From: CAVTWH01 sp963738365
Lineage (GTDB): Bacteria > Actinomycetota > Actinomycetes > Mycobacteriales > Micromonosporaceae
Assembly: GCA_963738365.1 (NCBI GenBank)
Contig: CAVTWH010000010.1
Span: 1,116,001-1,180,000, forward strand
DNA length: 64,000 bases
Direction of reading: 5' to 3'
A program made the position numbers and the translations under genes. Each line of letters starts with the position of its first letter. Within the stretch, counting starts at the first letter, position 1. Under the pieces are notes generated by a model. The model saw nothing but the letters and a program-made list of their open reading frames with translations, was not told the origin of the DNA and made no database searches. Below are positions 35,786 through 45,977 of the stretch, piece after piece.

Positions 35786-36002
35786 GCCCAGGTCCGGCCA
35801 CCTTGTCACCGCACCGTCCCAGCTGACCCGCACGATGTCCGCGCCAGGCACTGACCGGCGATGACGCGGACACGAGCGCAGACGCACACGCTGCGGTGAC
35901 CCTCCCAGGCCCCGGCAGGTCCGCGGCCGCGCCCACTGCGGGTCGGGCGCGGGCAACAGACCGGGGCGACAACTGATCAGTCACAGCTTTACGGGGGAAA
36001 TA

Positions 36003-38942
36003 GTGTCCACACATCCGGCGCGGCACCACCGTGCCCGCTTGACGGCGGTCTCCGCCGTACTCCTGGTCGGAGCACTGGCTCTGACCACGCTGGCCAGCAC
36101 GGCCAGCGCAGCGCCGACACCACCCGCTCCGGCCGGCCAGGGTGCCGTCCCGGACAGCGCCAGCGCACTCGGCTCCGGCTTCGCCAACTCCTCCGACGTC
36201 CTGGTGACGGGGGTCGGCGACACCGGCGGGTACCACCTGTTCACCGCCCGGGAGAAGGACGCCTTCGCCTGGAAACCGCTGGCCACCGTGGGGGCGAAGT
36301 TCGGCGAGCTGGGTCCACTGACCGGCTTCACCTGCGTCACCGGCTCCGGCAACTACGCGGCCGTGGTGTACGCGCCGGCGCTGGCCGTCAACCGGCCCGC
36401 TCTGCTGCAGGCCGGCGGCTTCGCCGCGATCGTCGACCTGCGCACCGGCCAGGTACGCCAGGTCGCCACCCAGGTACAGGTGGCCTACTTCAACCCGGCC
36501 TGCGGAGCCGGTGACCGGGTGCTGTTCACCCGCTCCATCAACGGCGACGACCGGGCCCGGCAGCAGACGGACCTGTTGACCGTCGACGCGGCCCGGGCCA
36601 CGGTCACCTCGACCCGGCGCGTGAACGGGCAGGTGACCACACCGGTGCCGGCCGCCGACGGCGACTACGGCATCGTCCGTGGCGCACTGGCGCGGATCGA
36701 GGCGACCGGTTCCACCACGGCGGTCGCCACGCCGGCCGGGCGGCCGTTCGCGCTCAGCGCCACCGGGCACGGTGCGATCGACATGGTCAGCGCCGCCGGG
36801 GACCGGGCGGTCGCCCAGCGCTACGCGCACGGGGCGCTGACCGGGTTGGGCTCTGGCCCGCGTACCGGGCTGCAGCTGTTCGGCCTCTCCGGCGGGCGCA
36901 GCGCCCTGGTCGGTGACGTCACCGGGGTACCGGCGGCCGCCGACCTGGACCGGCTGACCAGCGACCGGCAGGTCAGCGCCGTCTCCGGGCAGGGCCACCT
37001 GCTGCTGGTCCGGGCCGTCACCAGCCAGGCGCGCACCTCGGTCGACAAGGCCGGTGTGCCGGCCGACCCGCGTGCGGCAGGCAGTCTGGAGATCACGGTA
37101 CGGGCCACGCACAGCGGCCGGAGCAGCACCGCGACGGTACCGCTGACGGTTGCTGCACCGGATGCGGCGGGCGCGGCGGCACCGGCGTCGTCGCCCTCGT
37201 TCGACTCCCCGCCCTGCGCCGTGCCCCGCAACGACCTGCACCGGCAGGTGCTCCAGCCCAGCCCCAACATGGTCGAGTGGGCGGTCGACGAGGCGGTGCA
37301 GGGCAAGCTCACGGTGTCCCGGCCGGCCAACTACCTCAAGACCGGCCAGCCGGCCTACACCCCGCAGGGGATGTTCAAGTACCCGACCTCGGTGCGGGTA
37401 CCGGCGCAGGTGATGCTCGGCATCCTGGCCCAGGAGTCGAACGTGTCCCAGGCCTCCTGGCACGCCGTCCCCGGTGACGCCGGGAACCCGCTGATCGCCG
37501 ACTACTACGGCAACGGCGGCCAGAGCCTGAGCATCCACTACGACAACTCCGACTGCGGGTACGGCATCGCCCAGGTCACCGACGGGATGCGGGTGACCGA
37601 CACCGGGGTGAACCGGACCAACGCGCAGCAGGTCGCGATCGCCACCGACTACGCCGCGAACATCGCCGCCGCGCTGCAGATCCTGGCGCAGAAGTGGGTG
37701 ACGCTGAAGAACACCGACAACACCTACGTCAACAACGGCGACCCCCGGTACGTGGAGAACTGGTTCCTGGCGCTCTGGGGCTACAACAGCGGGGTCTACA
37801 CGCCCGCCGGCGGTGGCTGGTACGGCGTCGGTTGGCTGAACAACCCGGCCAACCCGGCGTACCCGGCCAACCGGCTGCCGTTCCTGCGCTACAACTACGG
37901 CGACGCCAGTCATCCCTCGGACTGGCCGTACGAGGAGCGGGTGCTCGGCTGGATCGAGACGCCGCAGCTCAGCTCCGGCGGTGCCAAGTACGCCGAGCCG
38001 CTCTACGGGCCCAATCACGCCGCCGCAGCCCGCCTGGACCTGCCGTACGACCCGCTGGAAGTGGGCCAGGATCCCGCGCTCGGCTGGGACAACCTGTTCT
38101 GTGGCGCCCCCGGTCAGGCCTGCAATCCCGGCAACGTCTCGAACCCGTGCCCCAACACCGACAGCTCCTGCTGGTGGCACGGCACCGCCAGCTGGGCACA
38201 GTGCCCGAACGACTGCGCCACCGAGTCGCTGACCTACCCGGTGACCGCGTCCGAGCCGGCGATCACCCGGGTGTACCCGACCGCGTGCACGAAGTTGACC
38301 GCACCGTCCGGGCACACCCTCACCATGGTGGACGACATCTTCGACTCGTCGCTGAACCTGCTCGGCTGCTCGGCACAGACCCAGGGCGGCAAGTTCGTGC
38401 TACGCACCGGCTCGCCGACCGGCGACGGTTGGTCCGAGGAGCTGGCCACCGAGCAGCAGTCGTGGTCGTACGACTACTCCTACTACGCGCAGATCGACCT
38501 GCACCAGCTCGGCGCCGGATACCTCGGGCACACCTGGTTCACCCACACGTACCCACAGCCGGCCACGGCGAACTCCCCCAACGACGGCAACTACCAGCAG
38601 ATCGTCGCCTCCTGGACGCCGGACCTGCCCAGCTCGGGCAAGGCGTACGACATCCTGGTGCACCTGCCCAGCCACGGCGGAGCGGCGATGGCCGAGTACG
38701 ACATCTTCACCAGCGGGGGCGATGTCGTCGGTGCGAGGTCGTGCGTCATCGACCAGAGCCGCGCCAACGGCTCCGACATCTGGGTGTACCTGCCGACGAC
38801 GACGCTGTCGACCGGGGCACGCGTCCAGCTGAGCAACACCGCCAACGGTGGCGACGGCACCACTGACATCGCTTTCGACGCGATCGCCTTCATCTCGGCG
38901 ACCTCCGGCACCACGCACAACTGCGGAGACCCCCACCCCTGA
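36003..38942 (+). CDS. Large secreted protein: propeller-like, lysozyme-like and golvesin-like domains
   Basis: 979 aa. A Sec signal peptide (about 1-36, ending TASAAP) is followed by a beta-repeat region resembling a propeller (40-400). Residues 410-640 carry a lysozyme/transglycosylase-like domain with VMLGILAQESNVSQASW (candidate catalytic Glu478) and GYGIAQVTDGM. A Cys-rich linker (CGAPGQAC, CPNTDSSCWW) leads to a golvesin/xanthan-lyase-type beta domain (about 780-975) with YDILVHLP and the ending DIAFDAIAFIS. It probably binds and cuts cell-wall glycan outside the cell (inference). GTG 36003 with GGGGG upstream. Confidence 0.75.
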   Translation: MSTHPARHHRARLTAVSAVLLVGALALTTLASTASAAPTPPAPAGQGAVPDSASALGSGFANSSDVLVTGVGDTGGYHLFTAREKDAFAWKPLATVGAKFGELGPLTGFTCVTGSGNYAAVVYAPALAVNRPALLQAGGFAAIVDLRTGQVRQVATQVQVAYFNPACGAGDRVLFTRSINGDDRARQQTDLLTVDAARATVTSTRRVNGQVTTPVPAADGDYGIVRGALARIEATGSTTAVATPAGRPFALSATGHGAIDMVSAAGDRAVAQRYAHGALTGLGSGPRTGLQLFGLSGGRSALVGDVTGVPAAADLDRLTSDRQVSAVSGQGHLLLVRAVTSQARTSVDKAGVPADPRAAGSLEITVRATHSGRSSTATVPLTVAAPDAAGAAAPASSPSFDSPPCAVPRNDLHRQVLQPSPNMVEWAVDEAVQGKLTVSRPANYLKTGQPAYTPQGMFKYPTSVRVPAQVMLGILAQESNVSQASWHAVPGDAGNPLIADYYGNGGQSLSIHYDNSDCGYGIAQVTDGMRVTDTGVNRTNAQQVAIATDYAANIAAALQILAQKWVTLKNTDNTYVNNGDPRYVENWFLALWGYNSGVYTPAGGGWYGVGWLNNPANPAYPANRLPFLRYNYGDASHPSDWPYEERVLGWIETPQLSSGGAKYAEPLYGPNHAAAARLDLPYDPLEVGQDPALGWDNLFCGAPGQACNPGNVSNPCPNTDSSCWWHGTASWAQCPNDCATESLTYPVTASEPAITRVYPTACTKLTAPSGHTLTMVDDIFDSSLNLLGCSAQTQGGKFVLRTGSPTGDGWSEELATEQQSWSYDYSYYAQIDLHQLGAGYLGHTWFTHTYPQPATANSPNDGNYQQIVASWTPDLPSSGKAYDILVHLPSHGGAAMAEYDIFTSGGDVVGARSCVIDQSRANGSDIWVYLPTTTLSTGARVQLSNTANGGDGTTDIAFDAIAFISATSGTTHNCGDPHP

Positions 38943-38995
38943 GCCGGACGGCGGCGCCGGTCCGGTCCTCCGGCCGGCGCCGCCCTGGATCGCCC

Positions 38996-39215
38996 GTGTC
39001 GTTGCCCCCGGATCGCGGCGGCAGCCGCAGATCCGCGCTCCTGGCAGTACCGGGCGGCACACCCGTTCACCGGAGTCCTGGTCGGCGCGCTGGTCGCCGT
39101 CCCGGTGCTGGTGGCGCTCGGCCTGCTGGTCGGGCAACTGAACGGCCTGTTGCCTCAGCAGCAGGCCAAAGCACCGTCAAATAGCATAAAGGAGGCACAA
39201 TGTTCAAGCGACTGA
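38996..39215 (+). pseudogene. Possible small single-TM membrane protein with a frame disturbance
   Basis: A GTG at 38996 opens a short frame (MSLPPDRGGSRRSAL). Near 39041 the coding signal moves to the next frame, which reads WQYRAAHPFTGVLVGALVAV and a further hydrophobic run, then NGLLPQQQ, stopping at 39213-39215. The second part has high third-position GC and an obvious TM helix but no start of its own. One extra base near 39041 would join the two into a protein of about 73 residues. The hydrophobic frame is also in frame with the upstream gene past its TGA. Confidence 0.35.
39144..39167 (+). other. Stem-loop upstream of the second DUF2690-like gene
   Basis: GGCCTGTTGC and GCAGCAGGCC pair over 10 positions (one G-U) with the loop CTCA, 33 bp before the ATG at 39200. 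It may be a terminator of the upstream transcript or a leader structure. Confidence 0.4.
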
Positions 39216-39658
39216 TGGCTGTCCTGATGGTGGGGGCCGCCGTGCTGGTGGCCGCACCGACCGCCGCGTCGGCGGCCACCAACCCCGGATGCGGGTCCGC
39301 CTGCGACGGCCGTGACCCGAGCTTCACCTACTTCGATGCCAACGAGACACCGCACAAGTGCCAGAACGACGCGGTGACCATCTACAGTTCCACGCCGCAG
39401 GTCGGCGTCACCTACCAACTGCGGTACAGCCGGGCCTGTCGCACCGCCTGGGCGCGTACCACCTCGACGCTGATCTCCGGATTCGGGCTGCGGATCGTCA
39501 GCTACAACTCCAACGGCACGCAGCGGCGCATCTACGAGGTCGACTCCAGCGTGTCGGCGTACACCCCGATGGTCAACGACGCCGGGTTGACGGCCGCCGC
39601 CTGCATCCACGTGCCGGTCTCGCCCCCTGACTACTGGGGCTGCACCGCCCGGTACTGA
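39200..39658 (+). CDS. Secreted DUF2690-like protein 2
   Basis: 152 aa. The signal peptide (FKRLMAVLMVGAAVLVAAPT, cleavage about ASA-A) is followed by CGSACDGRDP, C-NDAVTI, YQLRYSRACRTAWARTTSTL and a final CTARY. This is the clearer DUF2690 match of the pair. AAGGAGG immediately precedes the ATG. Function unknown; small disulfide-rich secreted protein. A terminator hairpin follows. Confidence 0.75.
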   Translation: MFKRLMAVLMVGAAVLVAAPTAASAATNPGCGSACDGRDPSFTYFDANETPHKCQNDAVTIYSSTPQVGVTYQLRYSRACRTAWARTTSTLISGFGLRIVSYNSNGTQRRIYEVDSSVSAYTPMVNDAGLTAAACIHVPVSPPDYWGCTARY

Positions 39659-39671
39659 GCGGCGACGCCGA

Positions 39672-39704
39672 GCTGCGGCGGCCGGGACAACCGGCCGCCG
39701 CAGC
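39672..39704 (+). terminator. Terminator after the secreted-protein island
   Basis: A perfect 14-bp stem (GCTGCGGCGGCCGG/CCGGCCGCCGCAGC) with the loop GACAA, 14 bp after the stop. It is followed by A6 rather than a U-tract. Confidence 0.7.
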
Positions 39705-39801
39705 AAAAAATCAGACATTCACCACGGCTGATCCAGGTCGGCGGAGCCCGTGGTGACGCGGTGATGTCGCAACGCCGCCCGATGCGGCAAGATTCCAGGC
39801 T

Positions 39802-41325
39802 ATGAGCAGCAGTACCTGGGTGGCCGTCCCCGCCCCGACCCCTGCCGACGACGAGCCGGACATCGACGCGCCGGCCACCGCCGACGCGCCGTCCCGTTCC
39901 GACACCTTCGTGCACGGGTTGGCCGAGGTGATCGGCGGGCCGGTCGGTGACCACGCGGTAGGCCCGCGCCGCAGCGGCCGGGCCGTGTCGATCAGCGCCA
40001 TCGTGCTCGGGCTGCTGCTCGCCTCGCTGCTGCTGCACTGGGGGCAGAAGTCGCCCTGCCAGACAGGCAACTGGCCGGACCTCAAGCAGTACCGGGAGAT
40101 GTGCTACACGGACGTGCTGGCGCTCTACTACAACGAGGGCCTCGCCGACGGCCAGGTCCCCTACGTCGACCACGCCGTCGAGTACCCGGTGCTGACCGGC
40201 GCCTTCATGGGCGCGCTCGGGCTGCCGGTGCACGCGCTCGCCAAGCGCAACCCGCAGATCAACCAGGGCGAGTGGTTCTACCTGCTCAACCTGCTCATCC
40301 TCGGGCTGATCGCGGTGGTCTCGGTGGCCGTCATGCTGCGCATGCGCCAGCGGCGCCCGTGGGACCTGGCGATGTTCGCGGTCGCGCCGTCGTTGATCCT
40401 CACCGCCTCGGTCAACTGGGACCTGCTGGCGGTCGGTTTCGCCGCCTTCGGCCTGTACGCCTGGAGCCGGCGCTACCCGGTGCTGGCCGGGGTGCTGCTC
40501 GGCCTCGGTACCGCCGCGAAGCTCTGGCCCGGCTTCTTCTTCATCCCGCTGCTGCTGCTCGGCCTGCGGGCCCGCAGGTTCTGGCCGGCGCTGTGGGCCA
40601 GCGTCGCCGGGGTGGTCGTCTGGCTGGCGGTGAACCTGCCGGTGGCCTACTTCTGGCCGGAGTCGTGGAAGCGGTTCTTCCAGCTCAACGAGGAGCGCCC
40701 GATCGACTGGGGCACCCTGTGGTACATCGGCGTGCACTTCCCGCGGACCGGCGCCCTGCCCGGCTTCAACTACCTCGGCGGGCACATCTCGACGCTGAAC
40801 ACGCTGACCCGGGTGCTGTTCGCGCTGGGCTGCCTGGGCATGGCCGTGCTGGTGCTGCTCGCCCCGCGCCGCCCCCGGCTGGCCCAGCTGGCGTTCCTGG
40901 TGGTCGCGCTCTTCCTGGTCACCTCCAAGGTCTGGTCCCAGCAGTACGTCCTCTGGCTGCTGCCGCTGGCCGTGCTGGCCCGGCCCCGGTGGGGTGCGTT
41001 CCTGGCCTGGCAGGCCGCCGAGGTGTGCTACTTCTGCGCCTTCTACGGCGAGCTGATGGCCGCCTCCGGCAAGGGCATCTTCCCGGAGTGGGTCTTCGTC
41101 ACCGCGGCCACACTGCGCCTGGTGACCGTGTGCGTACTGGCCGTCCTGGTGATCCGGGAGATCCTGCACCCCGAGCGGGACGCGGTCCGGGACACCTACG
41201 CCGACGACCCGGACGGCGGGGTCTTCGACGGCTCCCCGGACGCCGGCTGGATCGCCAGGCTGCGCTTCCCTGTCCGCCGGGCTGCTGAGCCGCTACCTGC
41301 GACGGCCGAGCCGATACCTGCCTGA
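39802..41325 (+). CDS. GT87-type polyprenol-phosphate-mannosyltransferase-like membrane protein
   Basis: A 507-aa GT-C-fold membrane protein with about 11 TM helices and a long Asp/Ala-rich cytoplasmic start. An outside loop after TM1 contains CQTGNWPDLKQYREMCYTDV and VEYPVLTG. It matches Rv0051 in position (ponA-GT87-rpsF) and pattern. Such enzymes use lipid-linked mannose for lipoglycans, but the exact acceptor here is unknown. CAAGAT shortly upstream of ATG 39802 may be a -10 for a leaderless mRNA. Confidence 0.85.
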   Translation: MSSSTWVAVPAPTPADDEPDIDAPATADAPSRSDTFVHGLAEVIGGPVGDHAVGPRRSGRAVSISAIVLGLLLASLLLHWGQKSPCQTGNWPDLKQYREMCYTDVLALYYNEGLADGQVPYVDHAVEYPVLTGAFMGALGLPVHALAKRNPQINQGEWFYLLNLLILGLIAVVSVAVMLRMRQRRPWDLAMFAVAPSLILTASVNWDLLAVGFAAFGLYAWSRRYPVLAGVLLGLGTAAKLWPGFFFIPLLLLGLRARRFWPALWASVAGVVVWLAVNLPVAYFWPESWKRFFQLNEERPIDWGTLWYIGVHFPRTGALPGFNYLGGHISTLNTLTRVLFALGCLGMAVLVLLAPRRPRLAQLAFLVVALFLVTSKVWSQQYVLWLLPLAVLARPRWGAFLAWQAAEVCYFCAFYGELMAASGKGIFPEWVFVTAATLRLVTVCVLAVLVIREILHPERDAVRDTYADDPDGGVFDGSPDAGWIARLRFPVRRAAEPLPATAEPIPA

Positions 41326-41340
41326 CGGACGGCCGTTCCC

Positions 41341-41364
41341 GGACGTGCGTTGAGGCGCACGTCC
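41341..41364. terminator. Bidirectional terminator
   Basis: GGACGTGCG and CGCACGTCC form a perfect 9-bp stem with a 6-nt loop in the 56-bp gap between the converging GT87 and UvrA-like genes. Confidence 0.65.
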
Positions 41365-41381
41365 CGGCCCGGGCGTACGCC

Positions 41382-43754
<2,373 letters not shown>

Positions 43755-43804
43755 GGTGTCTCCGTCCGTGTGGCGGGCCGGCTGACCCGATCGGCGTCAG
43801 CGGG

Positions 43805-44161
43805 CTAGCTGTCCTGGAGCAGCCCGAGCACGTTGCCGTCCGGGTCGGTGACGGTGGCCACCAGGCGACCGCCGCCGACGTCGTGCGCCGCCTCCTTGAG
43901 GGTGGCGCCCGCCGCCGTCACTTCAGCGATCTTGGCTTCGATGTCCGCCACGTGCCAGTAGGCCACCGGCGAGCTCATTCCCTGTCCGCCGCCGCCCGGC
44001 ACCAGCCCGATGTGCTGGCCGGCGGCGTCGAAGCCGACATAGTACGGCGCATCGGCGCTCGGCTGCACGCCGAGCAGGGCGGTGTACACCGCCTTGGCCG
44101 CCGCGAGGTCGGAGACCGGGTGCAGCACGGTCAGAATTCCCTGCGTGGATGAGTCGGTCAT
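43805..44161 (-). CDS. VOC (glyoxalase/bleomycin-resistance) family protein
   Basis: 118 aa, one glyoxalase fold of two beta-alpha repeats: TVLHPVSDLAAAKAVYTALL and the C-terminal VTDPDGNVLGLLQD. Substrate unknown. Linkage with the UvrA-like ATPase suggests a shared detoxification or drug-sequestration role (inference). Confidence 0.85.
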   Translation of the reverse strand: MTDSSTQGILTVLHPVSDLAAAKAVYTALLGVQPSADAPYYVGFDAAGQHIGLVPGGGGQGMSSPVAYWHVADIEAKIAEVTAAGATLKEAAHDVGGGRLVATVTDPDGNVLGLLQDS

Positions 44162-44361
44162 GGCACTCCCTAAGGTCCTGAGCAGCGGATACCGCCGCGT
44201 TCAGCAGCTACGCTAACCGGGCCAGTCGGGTCGGGCTTCTTGATTCCTGAGCAGTTCCGCCGTGTCGCCGGGATGGTTTCGCCGAGCAGCGCCGCCAGCG
44301 AGCACCGACCGGCCCGTCCGAACCGCCCTGTGCGTCGTGCGTCGGGTAGATGGCGGCCACG

Positions 44362-44616
44362 TCATCGGTCGTCGGGGCCGATCGGCAGGGTGTACGGCCA
44401 GGTCTGCGGCAGTGCCCGGGCCAACTGCCGGGTCATCGCCGCACTGGCCGTCGCGATGATCTGCAGCGCCACGTTGATGGCATCCGTACAGGGCAGTTCG
44501 AGGAGCACCTCGCCCGACTGGACGACCTCGACGAAGTGGACCTGGTTGAAGACGCCCGCCCGCACCTGGACCTGCGGCTGGCTCGGCGTTGTCGGAATGC
44601 GCGGAACGTTCTCCAC
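44362..44616 (-). CDS. Small conserved-looking protein of unknown function
   Basis: 84 aa: MENVPRIPTTPSQPQVQVRA, then VFNQVHFVEVVQSGEVLLEL, then a helix ending MTRQLARALPQTWPYTLPIG. Third-position GC is high and the frame is much more protein-like than overlapping ones. The start is GTG 44616 with GGAAGGA upstream. It lies 216 bp downstream of an XRE regulator in the same direction and could be its partner, but nothing proves this. Confidence 0.6.
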   Translation of the reverse strand: MENVPRIPTTPSQPQVQVRAGVFNQVHFVEVVQSGEVLLELPCTDAINVALQIIATASAAMTRQLARALPQTWPYTLPIGPDDR

Positions 44617-44832
44617 CTGGCGAGTCCTTCCGTCGGCGATGGTGGAAGGCGCGGCACCACCCCGCTGGCATCAGCGGACATTCGACCATGTGCAGCCGAC
44701 GGGCACGGTGCCGCGCCCGGCGCCTACCGGCCAGGCATCCCGCGCACCGACCAGCAAACCCCTCAGCACTGAGCGTCGTGGTGGGAGGCGCCCACAGGAA
44801 GGTGATGTGTGTCAGCCGAACCGAAACCGCTG

Positions 44833-45957
44833 TCAGCCAGTCTGCCGGCGTAGCCGCCGAACCAGTGCCGCCACCCGTTCCGAACCCTGCGTCGAAGCGA
44901 TCCGGCCGAGTTCATCGAGCACATTACAGGCGGCCGCCAGATCACCCTCCAGCAGTTGCGCAACCCCCAGGTCGTACAGGTAGGTCGCCCCGTATGCTGC
45001 CGTCTTGGGTAGCCCGGCAAGCCCGGCCGTCAACTCCTCCACCGCTCGGCGCGCATAGCCATCGACAGCGGTCAGGTGCCGGAACACCCGACCACGCTCC
45101 ACAGCGAAGAACGCCTGATCGCGGTAGTAGTGCCAGGGTGGGATCGGGTCGGTGTACTCCCTCGCCTCCGCTTCCAGGTCGACGGAGCGGGCCACCGCGG
45201 ACTCGACCTCGGCGCGGCCCCCCGCGACCGCGTGCCCGCGGCCAGCCTGTAGCGCGTCGTAGGCCATTTCTCCTGGATAGACACCGTCGATACGCTGGGC
45301 CGCCTCGGTCAGCCCGATCATGGCGCCGATCCGTCCGTCCAGCCACGCCAGGTGGCCCTTGAAACTCAGCACCGTGGCGGTCAGGTCGGGATTGCCGGCC
45401 TCGACCGCCCAACCGATCGCCCGGTCGAACCACGCTTCCGCGATGCCCGGCCGGCCGGCGCTGGTGTTCAGCCAGCCGGCGAACTGGGCCCACTGTGCCG
45501 CGACGGTGATGACCGTCGGCCGCTGTCTGCCGGGAGCCTCTCGGACCAGTTCGGTGATCACGGCGAGTTGCTGAGTAACGGGCACGATCAGCGGCCCGGC
45601 GCCGATCTCGTCTTCCTGGTACCGCTGCTCGGCGAGCAGCGTGGACAACACTTCCAGGGTCCGGGCGTCGACCCGGCGGGGATGCCGGGCGGCGTATGCG
45701 AGCCGGGCCTCGTCCTCACCGTGTGCTGCCTCGACCGTGAGGAGCCGCGACAGCACACCGCCGGTGCACAGCACCTGGTCGATGCGGCGCGCGAGCTCGC
45801 GGGTGGGCTGCTTTCGGCCGGTCTCGACCTCCCACAGCAGCGTGTGCGAGTAGGCAGAGACCGAGCCGAGTGTCCGGTACGACAGGCCCCGCTCCCGACG
45901 GAGTTGTCGCAGCATGCTGGGGAAGCTGGGGTCGACGACGACCTTCGTCCGCGACAT
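44833..45957 (-). CDS. XRE regulator with TPR-like C-terminal region
   Basis: 374 aa. The helix-turn-helix is at the N-terminus (MLRQLRRERGLSYRTLGSVS, SHTLLWEVETGRKQPTRELA), then a long helical region of TPR-like repeats (GIAEAWFDRAIGWAVEAGN, AAYGATYLYDLGVAQLLEGD). The type is common in actinobacteria and usually has peptide or small-molecule ligands. It starts 20 bp after the GT-C gene stop. Confidence 0.85.
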   Translation of the reverse strand: MSRTKVVVDPSFPSMLRQLRRERGLSYRTLGSVSAYSHTLLWEVETGRKQPTRELARRIDQVLCTGGVLSRLLTVEAAHGEDEARLAYAARHPRRVDARTLEVLSTLLAEQRYQEDEIGAGPLIVPVTQQLAVITELVREAPGRQRPTVITVAAQWAQFAGWLNTSAGRPGIAEAWFDRAIGWAVEAGNPDLTATVLSFKGHLAWLDGRIGAMIGLTEAAQRIDGVYPGEMAYDALQAGRGHAVAGGRAEVESAVARSVDLEAEAREYTDPIPPWHYYRDQAFFAVERGRVFRHLTAVDGYARRAVEELTAGLAGLPKTAAYGATYLYDLGVAQLLEGDLAAACNVLDELGRIASTQGSERVAALVRRLRRQTG

Positions 45958-45977
45958 GGTGCGGTTCCCGGCGGCGG

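Noticed and set aside
35786..36002. c-di-AMP (ydaO-type) riboswitch before the lytic secreted protein
   Set aside because: Such switches often precede wall hydrolases in actinobacteria, but I could not find the conserved core in this leader.
44213..44689. 158-aa minus-strand frame
   Set aside because: Arg/Gly/Pro-rich composition typical of a wrong frame; the 84-aa frame inside it has better coding features.
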